Shown: positions 1 to 12,212 of the stretch, piece after piece | How the letters are laid out: every line of letters starts with the position of its first letter | Numbering within the stretch: the stretch's first letter is position 1 | Assembly (NCBI GenBank): GCA_038373865.1 | Contig: JAXGGA010004719.1 | Coordinates: 21,206-85,205, forward strand | From: Uloborus plumipes | Lineage: Eukaryota > Arthropoda > Arachnida > Araneae > Uloboridae | Reading direction: 5' to 3' | DNA: 64,000 bases | Translations under genes and position numbers: made by a program | The notes under the pieces: generated by a model | Told to the model about the DNA's origin: nothing | Seen by the model: the letters and a program-made list of their open reading frames with translations, nothing else | The model's database searches: none

Positions 1-637
1 AGCAAGATTCATTTGGTGGTATGATCAGTTTTCTAACTAATCGAGCATGAATTTCTTTAGGAGGGTATGCACCGACAAGTGGAATTTCTTTGTCATTAAT
101 GGACACTACTTGTTTCTCAATTTTTATATTTACATTATGTCGAGACATAAAATCATACCAAAGAATTGATTGGTATTTAGATTCCCTAGGGAGTTCTACA
201 ATGTAAAATGTGTGTCTAAAATGTACTCTGTTTAGTTTAAATGAGATCTCGACACATGCCGAAAAATCCACCGAGGAATTAACAGTTGCAATTGATACTT
301 TACGAGACAACAATTTATATTTTACACTTGATTTCACATTTTCAAAGGTTTGTTTACTGAGAATGCTAATTGTCGACCCCGAGTCAATCAAGAATAAGAC
401 TTTATTACTACTAAATGACCCCTCAATTAATGGCAATTCCACATTATTTTTACCAGAAACATTATAGATGAATTCCTGTACTGTGGACCTCTCAGCCTGT
501 GAATCAACCTCATTTTTATTTACATTTGATGTAGATTTCTTTTTATTTTTCTCATTTTTGTGAGAATTTTCATCAAATGCTGATGAAAAATGCATCTGAG
601 ATCCTGACTCATCAGCCAGTTCAGGTCTCATAATCAG
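1..637 (-). CDS. pol: Pol polyprotein, N-terminal part: aspartic protease (truncated by window edge)
   Basis: This frame, -1 to gag, is open from 637 to base 1 without a stop. A polar linker of about 80 residues leads to a retropepsin-like core: hydrophobic residues, then D-S-G-S (Asp codon 385-383) and T-I-S-I-L, the usual active-site strand. About 100 residues downstream lies the rest of the protease fold. Retropepsins of this type cleave Gag and Pol and act as dimers. There is no start codon of its own at the junction, so expression by frameshift is the simplest reading. Reverse transcriptase, RNase H and integrase should follow off the left edge. Confidence 0.85.
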   Translation of the reverse strand, partial: MIMRPELADESGSQMHFSSAFDENSHKNEKNKKKSTSNVNKNEVDSQAERSTVQEFIYNVSGKNNVELPLIEGSFSSNKVLFLIDSGSTISILSKQTFENVKSSVKYKLLSRKVSIATVNSSVDFSACVEISFKLNRVHFRHTFYIVELPRESKYQSILWYDFMSRHNVNIKIEKQVVSINDKEIPLVGAYPPKEIHARLVRKLIIPPNESC

Positions 638-1752
638 TTTAAATTTTCCCCATTTTGTTGAAAATTAGAATTTCTTTGCTGGTTGTTATTTCTACCCCTA
701 TTTTGCCTAAAGTTACCTCTTCCCCTAAAATTTTGCTGATTCGACACAGAATTTTGATACCCCATATTCGAACTCTGATTCAAACTTTGATACTCCCTAC
801 ATGAAAATAAAGTATGTCCCTGACGACCACAAAATTGACAAAATACATTATTTCTTGACTGCCCCCTGTAATTAAACTGACCATTCCCCCTATTACCCCG
901 AAAATTTTGTCCCTGGTTATTAAACCGATTCCCATGATTGTAAGGTTCAGACCTAAAATTCCCATTTCTGCGAAAATTTCCCCTGTTTGAAAAATTTTCT
1001 TGTCATCCCCTACATTCTTTTGCAGAGTGTTCCTGTTTATCACATAATTGACATGAAATTCTATTTTTAGCCTGCAAACTATTAATCTGTTCTTGCATTG
1101 ATTTTATTTGCTCCTCATACTCATTTTGAAATGCAGCATATTTATTTACAGACATGCAAGCCGAAAGTTGTGCATCCTGACATTTTTGAGCAAAGGTCAC
1201 CCCGTCATCATATTTATTTATTTCATTTTCAAATAATTTACATTTTAAATCTGATGGCAATGCATTCAGAAATTGCACATACTTCATTTGAGACAGTGCT
1301 GTTTTGTCACATCCTGGATAAATTTTTACAGCCATAGAGTCAATTCTATGTGCTAATGATTTGATAGATTCAGCCGGCAATAATTTCAAATTATTAAATT
1401 CTGTCACTGATACGGCTTTATTACTGTTCGAAAAGAATTTTGCAAAAATTTGTTTTGCTTCCTGAATGTTCTGAACATCCTTGAATTCAGGGCACTCGAG
1501 GAAGTATTTCAATGCATTCCCGACAATTTTCGACTTCATTAGACTCAACGTCATGCTATCTGTGTAGTTATTAAATTGTTGGACATCCTCCAACTGAGAG
1601 AAAAAGAATTCTATCATGTCCTCATTTCCGTCAAAATTCTGAATAGAAATGTTTAAGCTGGGCTGCCTTTGTGACTGACCGGATGAACTAGGTGTCCCCG
1701 AAGAGTGAGCTACACCATCCGACAAATTTTCCTGTCTTCTACTTCTAGGCAT
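634..1752 (-). CDS. gag: Gag polyprotein (capsid plus two zinc knuckles) with one in-frame UGA
   Basis: This is the structural protein of the retrotransposon. The ATG at 1752 opens 249 sense codons, then a TGA at 1005-1003, and the same frame continues open to a TGA at 636-634. A capsid-like helical region of about 150 residues is followed by a predicted coiled-coil stretch. A first CCHC knuckle, C-Q-L-C-x4-H-x4-C, ends just before the internal UGA. A second knuckle of the same spacing (C-Q-F-C-x4-H-x4-C) lies at 840-799, followed by an Arg/Asn/Gln/Gly-rich tail typical of nucleocapsids. The UGA is followed by C, a leaky context, so it may be read through, or it may be a decay mutation or sequence error. 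Pol follows in the -1 frame across the terminal codons. Confidence 0.85.
637..643 (-). promoter_or_regulatory. -1 ribosomal frameshift heptamer U UUA AAC at the gag-pol junction
   Basis: In the gag frame the last codons are TTA AAC followed directly by TGA. With the preceding T they form T TTA AAC, a canonical X XXY YYZ slippery site. A one-base backward slip makes the next codon CTG at 637 and enters the open pol frame exactly. A downstream stem or pseudoknot was not worked out. Confidence 0.75.
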
Positions 1753-2074
1753 TTTTTTTTTTTTTTTGAAGTTTACTCAAAAATTTACTTTTCTATTAAT
1801 TTACCATTTTATACATATTTGATGTACATACACATTGTTACTCATCTGATTGCACTTCATTTTTATGCCCCCAAAATTTTAGCATATATATACAACATTT
1901 TCATGAACAAAACACATCGACATATTATACAAAAATAATAAATATTGTATTGCAATCGGAAAAATCATGAAATTTGCAGTTATGCTTGTGAGTAAATAAA
2001 TAAAGCGAAGAAAATTTGAATTATTTTAGAGTTCATGGCAACTTTTTTTTGCACGTAAACAAAAAGGCAGGGAA

Positions 2075-2087
2075 GGTCTCGGCACCA
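2075..2087 (-). other. tRNA primer binding site
   Basis: On the minus strand, TGGTGCCGAGACC begins five bases after the LTR end. A TGG start pairs with the CCA tail of a tRNA. The tRNA identity is not determined here. Confidence 0.6.
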
Positions 2088-2092
2088 ATTTA

Positions 2093-2936
2093 TGTCGTGA
2101 AGTGGTTAGATTTTGAGTGCAAGTTTGAAAAATAGATAAACGGCATTCTAAACAAAATTGCGTTGTGTTAAAAAATAAACTTAAACAAACCGCCATCCAA
2201 ATTCGATCACTCTCCCCGCCATTTTTATACCACGTGCCACAGACATACACAGTGTAGAAAAATAGTGGTTCTGGAACCTAAAAATAGCAAAGAAAGTACC
2301 TGAAAAGACGACATCTCACATATATGCTGGTTAGGACACTTTTTTATTTGTTGTTCCTTGTGGGGGAAGGATCGGCTCGGGTGGTAGATATATGGGCTCT
2401 CGTCCTCTGCTTTTTCCTCCAAATTATTTTCCATCACCACGGAATAGATTTCGGAACAGTCGGGGTCGTCCTAACTATGTTGCAGGACTTTGATGCAGGA
2501 CAACCGCCACTCAGGAACTCTTTGGGGTCATCTTGTACGTCTCGAGCGGACTTCAGTTGTCGTAGAAAACTAACTTGGAGCGGACTGCATCTGGCGTTTC
2601 ATTCAGAACAAAATGAGGACTCCATCGCACTATACGTTCCCAGGAGTCAAGCTTCTTGTAGTTATTTTTAAGAGTACAAAAATGGCATGATGAGATGTGG
2701 CGGAAAAATCAGGAATTAATTTTACGAGGCAACATCGTCAGATGGTATCGCTGCACTGACGAAAAACGTGGTTGCCGCCAGCCAGGAGCGAACCGTGTTG
2801 CCATTTTCAAAATCAAAAAGTTCTGTTCCTAATGCTTCTTCTTTATGCGGAGCACGGAGGTCATGATTACAAGTGGAGTCCGAACACAGAGGAGGAACGA
2901 GCAGGGGCAACGCGAAATATGTCTAACTTTACGACA
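2093..2936 (-). repeat. 5' LTR of the left-edge retrotransposon (844 bp)
   Basis: On the + strand the segment starts TGTCGT (2093-2098) and ends ACGACA (2931-2936), a perfect 6-bp terminal inverted repeat of the TG...CA type expected of an LTR. It lies immediately upstream (in element sense) of a tRNA-type primer site. Sense-strand AATAAA is present near 2342-2348 and could be the polyadenylation signal. Boundaries are inferred from these termini only, because the partner LTR is off the window. Confidence 0.7.
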
Positions 2937-3302
<366 letters not shown>

Positions 3303-3305
<3 letters not shown>

Positions 3306-6058
3306 ATTTTAACTGCTAAAAGTGAGATTTGAATTCGTCAGAAACCAGTTCATCTTAACTAGCATTTTTCTTTGCTTTCTTTCGGTCTGTCTTTTTTTAA
3401 ATAACACTTTTAGTTTAGTAAGATTAGGCTTTAATGCAACGGTACACTCGCTGTTTCAGAACCTTTACTTCAACTTGTAAATTATAAAAACAGTAACTGC
3501 TTTTACTGCAGACAATGGCGGGGCAGGTAATGCTAGTGTACATATGTATATTGTAACTAAATGTTCTGATTTTCTTTGCTATGATATTGAGTCTCTCATT
3601 CAAAAAGACATTCCCAATTCAAAAAAAAAAAAAAAACAATTAAAATTGTATTCAAATATTCCAATGCCAATGTGAAAAAGACTGCAAACGTGGACATGAA
3701 TGATTACAGCATACATTCATTAAGGACTGAAATGCACATGCAAAAAATCAAAACGCTTTTAAGCAGCAAAAAAAATCTACCTACGAAAATATTTATAATA
3801 TGCAACAGTCTAATATACACAATAAAATCTTTTTTTCAACCAAAAATGAGAAAATGTTACTAAATACGTGTGAATGATAATATCTTCCATTTGGCTGTCA
3901 AGGATGCCGCAATGATTTTTATTAAAATTTAAAAAAATATATCTTAAAAGAAAGAAAACAAACATATATTTTATATTTCAAACGCATATGTTCTTAATGT
4001 ATTTCCGTGCTTTCTCAGTTGATTTTCCAGACTAAATCAGGGGACAAATGTTTCTAGTAAAAAAATGTATTGCGGCAATATATATAAAAGAGACCTGTGA
4101 TCATTTGATTAATTTTTTTCATTTTTAGAAATAGCGGTTGTACGTCAAAGAAAAATGGCAATTGTGTTATGTAAGGATATTTAAAAAAAATATGTCATTT
4201 TAAAAATATTTTGGTAAACAACTTAAATAAAAAATGTGCTGTTTAAGTATTCATACATGCTAAAACTGATGGTTTATAGCAGGAGAAAAGCAAATGTATG
4301 ATTTCGAAACATTTTATTGGTTGGAAAAGATTATTCTTTAAGAAATAAAAAAGCATTCAATGTTTTTAAAAATAAAGGAAATCGTTCTGCTTAATATTAC
4401 GTAAATATATAAAGATTAAACTGTATACGGTATCATCCAGTGGTTTTAAGTCGGCCTAAAATGTTACAAGACTACTAAGAGTAAAACAGATAAAACGTGT
4501 TTTTTGCAATACTTAATCCGTAGACCTAAGATCATTCACTTTTCTTTTCAAAGCCACGTTCAAGTATTAAAAAAAATATTCTGCTACATGACGTAAAATT
4601 GCCCAAATAAAATATCTTTTTTCGCAAAAAATATATTCCTGCGGGAAAAGAAAGCTCTTTTGTTATCACATTAAAGCTCCTTAGGCTCACTGGTTTACGA
4701 GGCGTTTTGCACATGTTTTATATAGTTCACAAATCGTGTCGGATGGAATTTCTAACGTAGAGTTTAAAATTGTTCTTAAATGGAATAAAAAACACAATCA
4801 GTAAGGAAGTACTTTTCGAATAGTTAAGAAATACTTTTTACATATATATGAACAACAATTGTTATAAATGTGCGCATTATCTAGCTTTTGAGCGTGAGTT
4901 TTATGAATCTGCTATGAATAAAGAATGAATGAAGGTTTTACATAAATATTGCATGAAGTAAATATCTATGTGAAAGGAAAATGGTATCAGTGGGAGAAAA
5001 CTAGAGAAAACATTCGCTTTAGAAAAATAATGCATAAAGGCACATAGTGTTAGTTGGTATTAATGTCCTAAAAAGTAATTTCCCAAATTCTTGTGCCACT
5101 CTTACACTAAAGGTAATCAATGTGAGTACTTTGAAGAGTTAAAAGATCAAGTTAAGAAGGATTCCACGAGATCCCCAAAAGTTTTGATTCAAGTTTTCAG
5201 AAAATTGTAATATTGTATACCGAGAGAAGGTGCTTAGTGGCTATTGTCACAATCTTACATCAAAATATGATAAAATTATATGAGATACGTTCACACTACA
5301 TGCAGCATGATAAATGCATAATACATATTTTTCTTCAAAAGGTCTTTAATATTTTTGAGCCTTTGTGTCCAGCTGTCCTTTGAACTTCTACCGGCAAAGG
5401 ACCGTTGCACGGAATTGGTGGTTAGCTGAAATACCTTGCTTTTGTTGAAACCAAAACACGTAGTCGTATCGTAAATAACGTCAAAACATTTGTCAAAAGA
5501 GCAAACTCTGCAGTCAGGAAGATAGCTGCCATCTTTATTTCACAATGTTAAGCTCTCGTAACAGTGGGTAAACTTGAATGAATATAGATTGGAATCTATG
5601 TTATACCTTCAACTCATTTAGAAAAATGAATAAGACTAAAGGCAAGTATTGCATGAAATATTCTGTGATGCTAAAAGGCCAACAAGGGATGCAATTTTAC
5701 TTTAAAACTGGAAAATCAGAAAACTTACAAACTGAATCAGAACCCATACGGAGCCTTCAGTATTGGATGAGCAATCCAAAAAAAATCTAGTATGCAATTG
5801 AGCTTTTAACCATCAGTAAAAACGAAATAGTAGTATTTTGTTTCTACAACCTTCATTAGACAGAAAGGGATTACAGTCATTCGAATATATGACTTAAACC
5901 AGCATAACTTGCAACGCGCTGTATGTAATTCGTACTACCAAATATAGTTATTTAGTCAAGTGCTATTCTTAATATTCATTTAAAATAAACTAATAATAAG
6001 CTGAAGGCTTTAGAACGAAATGAAAGTTACTTAAATTCCAATAATTCAAAACTGATAT
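3303..6058. other. AT-rich non-coding stretch, nothing recognised
   Basis: No protein similarity, terminal repeat or RNA gene was recognised. Only short homopolymer runs (for example A-run near 3627) stand out. Confidence 0.6.
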
Positions 6059-8947
6059 GGGTCATTCCACGTCAAGTGATCCAAAATCTGAGAAAAATTT
6101 TACCTTACATTTTTGTATTTCTTTCACATTTGGCTCATCAATTGTACCCCTTGAGGTAATCAAAAGTCTCAATTTTTGGATTTTTATCTCTATTATTTTT
6201 TCATTTATGCGACTTTAAACTTTGGAAAAACCCTCGTTTTTCCATGGATAAGGGTACATAAAAGGGACCATAACTCGGCACCAAATATAGATAGAACGAT
6301 TTGGTAAATGGCATTTTAAAGTACGTTAGTTGCCGCTTAATCTGATATGCAATATGACTAATTTGATAAAAATTTTCTTGTTCAAAAAATGAAATTTAAA
6401 TTTCAAATTTAAATTTCTCAAAAAACATATAATGAATTTTTTTGAAAAAATTCTCAAAAATTCTTGTGTATTTTATCTATGTTTGTTCAAATTTTTAGAT
6501 TGGGATCTCAATGGGATCATATTTTTTTGAATTTTTGAATAATACTGTACAGGAAAAAAAATGATATTTTTTAGATTCTATTTATTTAAATACTAAGTTC
6601 TCTTGCTCATGATGGTCTAAAAAGTAGTAAACAAACATGAATATGTTTAAAGTGAGCTGGCATGAGCTTATAGATTTGTCAGGTTCACCTCCCTACCCCT
6701 TTTTCCCCCGCACAACCACTCTTTTTTAATTCAAAACTGTTCAAAATGTTTAAAAAAAAACAAAAATTCTTTGATACAAAATGAATAGTAAACTTATTTA
6801 AAGTGGTGAAATGGGTTTCCTTATAACTAGACGAAGTATCCCCCTCCCCACCCAAATATACCATTCACACTATACTAATATGACGTCTAACCTGGGGATT
6901 GAGTTGAGGATTATTTTCACCCTAGGTATATATATTGTTTTTCAGACGAAGTGTTTCTTTTCGATCCGAACTTCAAAGTGTACTTCCATTCAATATCTGA
7001 AATTTAACTTTATGATTCATTTCATATTCTACCCCAGCACCAATCTTCAATTTTGAAGGGAGGAAATAAATGGGTCGCCCCAATATCATAGCAAACAGCA
7101 AAATAGCACTGTTTCGCCTTGTTCTCATCGTTTTTTCTATTCTTTTCGCACAAAACTGAAAATAAATCAAAATATCAGATCATATGTCTGTGTCCCCATA
7201 ACTATCTTTCCACATTATCTAGTGTGCAGCTGTTATTTAATTTTTTTAATCGTTTGTGTTCTTTTTCATTTTGTTGTAAAGGAAAGTAATGCAGCAAGAT
7301 ATATCTATATATATATTAAACAAACACTGCTTTTTTGAGCACAACCTCACATGTTGTTTAACTTCATTACAGATTGCTCCCCCCCCCCCTTACCTTACCT
7401 TTCCACTCCAAACTTTTATTTTTTTTTATCATCCCGCCTAGCCCCATTTCAAAGACTTAGTCTCTACTGATGTCTGGTAGTGTTTCAGTTTGTTCTGTTT
7501 GTTACTCTTTCCTATTAGCTCATGAGCTTTGTCCAATAAGAGAAATTAAAGGCAGTGATGGGGACTGACATATAACGTGACACTTTAATTTCTTTTCAGT
7601 TTTGTGTAAAAATAATGGGAAAACATTATGAGAACAAGGGGAAACAGTGCTATTTTGCTGTTTGCTATGATCTTGGGGCGACCCATTTATTCCCTCCCTT
7701 CAAAATTGAAGATTGGTGCTGGGGGAGGGGATGAAATGATACATAAGTTTAAATTCAGATTTTGAATGGAAGTACACTTTGTGAAGTGCGGATTGAAAAT
7801 GAAACACTTCGTCTGAAAAACAATATATACCTAGGGGGAAAATAATCCTCAAATCAATCCCCAGGTGATACGTCATATTAGTATAGCGTTAATGGTATAT
7901 TTGGGTGGGGGAAGGGTTGTACTTTGCCTTTTTATAAGGAAGCCCAATTACCAACTTTAAACAAGTTTACTGTTCATTTTGTATCAAAGAAGCTTTTTTT
8001 TAGCATTTTAAACAGTTTGGGGGGAAATGGTTGGGTCAGGAAGGAAGAGAGGTGGAGCTGACCTATCTACAAGTTAATTCTAGCTCACTTACCTAGAGTA
8101 AAAATAATAGTCAATCAATCCCCAGGTTAGACGTCATAATAGTACAGCGTTAATGGTATATTTGGGTGGAGGAGGGGGATACTTCGTCTAGTTATAAGGA
8201 AACTCATTTACCAACTTTAAATAAGTTTACTATTCATTTTGTATCAAAGAGTTTTAAAAAAAAAAACATTTTGAACAGTTTTGAATTAAAAAAGAGTGGT
8301 TGTGCGGGGGAGGAAGGGGGGAGGGGGGTGAACCTGACAAATCTATGAGCTCATGCTAGCTCACTTTAAACATATTCATGTTTGTTCACTACTTTTTAGA
8401 TCATCACAAGCAAGAGAACTTAGTATTTAAATAAATAGAATCTAAAAAATATCATATTTTTCCCATACAGTTTTATTCAAAAATTAAAAAAAATATGATC
8501 CCATTGAGATCCCAATCTAAAAATTTGTACAAACATAGATGAAATACACAAGAATTTTTGAGAATTTTTTCAAAAAAATTCATTATATGTTTTTTGAGAA
8601 ATTTAAATTTGAAATTTAAATTTCATTTTTTGAAAAAGAAAATTTTTATCAAATTAGTCATGTTGCATATCAGATTAAGCGGCAACTAACGTACTTTAAA
8701 ATGACATTTATCAAATCGTTCTATCTATATTTGGTGCCGAGTTATGGTCCCTTTTATGTACCCTTATCCATGGAAAAACGAGGGTTTTTCCAAAGTTCAA
8801 AGTCTCATAAATGAAAAAATAATAGAGATAAAAATCCAAAAATTGAGACTTTTGATTACCTCAAGGGGTACAATTGATGAGCCAAATGTGAAAGAAATAC
8901 AAAAATGTAAGGTAAAAAACGTTGGATCACTTGACATGGAATGACCC
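6059..8947. mobile_element. Foldback DNA element with inverted arms over 1 kb
   Basis: The ends are GGGTCATTCCACGTCAAGTG (6059) and its inverted counterpart ending at 8947 (CACTTGACATGGAATGACCC, one mismatch). Inverted similarity continues inward almost without break to about 7200 on the left and about 7555 on the right, leaving a loop of roughly 350 bp. ATAT lies directly outside both ends (6055-6058 and 8948-8951) and may be a 4-bp target duplication. The right arm is longer because it holds a tandem duplication (7855-8345). No transposase frame is visible, so it is non-autonomous. Superfamily is unassigned. Confidence 0.85.
7855..8345. repeat. Tandem duplication of about 250 bp inside the right foldback arm
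   Basis: The block beginning AATCCCCAGGTGATACGTCA near 7856 recurs, diverged, from about 8118 (ATCCCCAGGTTAGACGTCAT). Both copies run through the motif TTAATGGTATATTTGGGTGG and a G-rich stretch. The left arm carries only one counterpart (about 6660-6900). Confidence 0.75.
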
Positions 8948-10954
<2,007 letters not shown>

Positions 10955-12212
10955 GAGGGTGACAAGAAATAACTTGGACACACATCGTACGGTATAACTT
11001 TGTTGCTAATGAAAATAATGCGACCAAACTTCAAAATAAGTATGAATCCATTATTTTGTCTAATATATTTAAACGTTTTGAAATTGGCTACCGTTAGTAT
11101 TAATACAGAGCTTTAAACGTGTCACAAAATTTTCCCGTACGGGCAGCAATTCACTCATTGATATTTTATCCCTTTCTTTCCCGAAGAATGGTTGTAGAGA
11201 TGCCAAAGTTTTATCAGGTTCAGTATACACCCTTGTTTCCAAGATGGACCAAACAGAATAATACATTGGGTTCAAATCTGGGGAATACGGGGGGCAATTC
11301 TTCAGCTCCAATAAAGTTTGGAAAATGTGTCTTGCATCAATCTTGAGTGTCTTTTGTGAAAAATCCTGTTGGAAGGTCCATCTTTGGTTTTTAAAGAACT
11401 TTTGCGAACAAGGTAAGACAACATCATCCAAAATGAGTTTGCGGTATGTTTGCTGATTATTTTTTATCCCTTGAGCAACAAAAACAAGTGGTTTTTCCCC
11501 ACTAGCACATATCCCACCCCAAACCATTGCAGATAGGGGTAGTTGAAGCCGCCAACAATTAAAAAAGTTCCAGGTGCTTCTGCTGACCAAACTCTATCAT
11601 TATGGCTATTTTGAGTTTGTTCAATTGAGAACAGTTTTTCATTTGTGAAGAGCAATGTTTTCAATCGATCATCTGCGGCCCGCTTAACAGTTCTTTCCTC
11701 TTTTGAAGTCTTGTGCGTTTGTTCTTTGCTGCTAGCTTTTAAGCCTCTTTCATTTTGTAAGGGAGATGACCAAGCTCAACAATTACCATCAAACGAGTGG
11801 TTTCTATACTGATTTTCACCCCTCTAGCAACCTTTCTCATTGAAATCCTAGGATTTCGTTAAACTCGCTTTTTGACCATTTTCTGGTCACTAGATGTGTT
11901 AACTGTGCATTTTCTTCTTCTTTCTGACCTGTCACTTTTTTTTGGGGTTTTTTTAACCTTTTAATTGTGCAGGAAATCGTGTATTTAGCCACTTTCAATC
12001 GTTAAACAATTTCACATTTTTTCGTTTCTTGCTAATGCAATTCAAGTATGGCAGATAGTTTGCGAACAATAATGGTTATCCCAACTAACTCACTTACACC
12101 TATTTAGTAGATTTCTAGGATCGATTCCCTATCACAATATCATTAAAAATTCAGTGGTATTTACAGATATTTGGTTTAAAACTTCGTCCAAGTTATTTCT
12201 CTTGTCACCCTG
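10955..12212 (-). mobile_element. Tc1/mariner-like DNA transposon, inactive
   Basis: The element is flanked by TA on both sides (10953-10954 and 12213-12214), the target duplication of this superfamily. The left end reads GAGGGTGACAAGAAATAACT and the inverted right end CAGGGTGACAAGAGAAATAA, about 25 bp of near-identical terminal repeat. A broken transposase gene lies inside on the minus strand. Length, about 1.26 kb, is normal for the group. Confidence 0.93.
11069..11870 (-). pseudogene. Tc1/mariner transposase remnant
   Basis: The protein would bind the terminal repeats and cut and paste the element. From the right, a helix-turn-helix part is recognisable (N-P-R-I-S-M-R-K-V-A near 11850, then G-H-L-P-Y-K), with stops and frame changes. 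Next comes L-F-T-N-E-K-L-F, where family members carry Asp (T-D-E-K-L-F), so the first catalytic residue is changed to Asn. After a frame change near 11560 come V-W-G-G-I, then F-Q-Q-D (second Asp kept), then P-Y-S-P-D-L-N-P-M-Y-Y. The usual family text at the end is N-P-M-D-Y, so the third acidic residue is replaced by Tyr. The spacing between second and third sites is also short, suggesting a deletion. Confidence 0.9.

Larger units (their letters stand above)
1..2936 (-). mobile_element. LTR retrotransposon, probably Ty3/Gypsy-like, 5' part only
   Basis: Read on the minus strand, the order is LTR (2936 to 2093), primer binding site, a leader of about 330 bases, gag (1752 to 634), then pol opening with an aspartic protease and running off the left edge. 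The rest of pol and the 3' LTR lie outside the window, so target duplication and LTR identity cannot be tested. The gag type with two zinc knuckles, the separate protease-first pol and the -1 frameshift fit Ty3/Gypsy. Bel/Pao is not excluded because reverse transcriptase and integrase are not visible. The LTR abuts a (TA)n tract, so the insertion was probably into, or next to, a microsatellite. Confidence 0.85.

Noticed and set aside
2324..2671. 115-codon + strand frame as a host exon
   Set aside because: It lies wholly inside the LTR of the left-edge retrotransposon and has no recognised domain.
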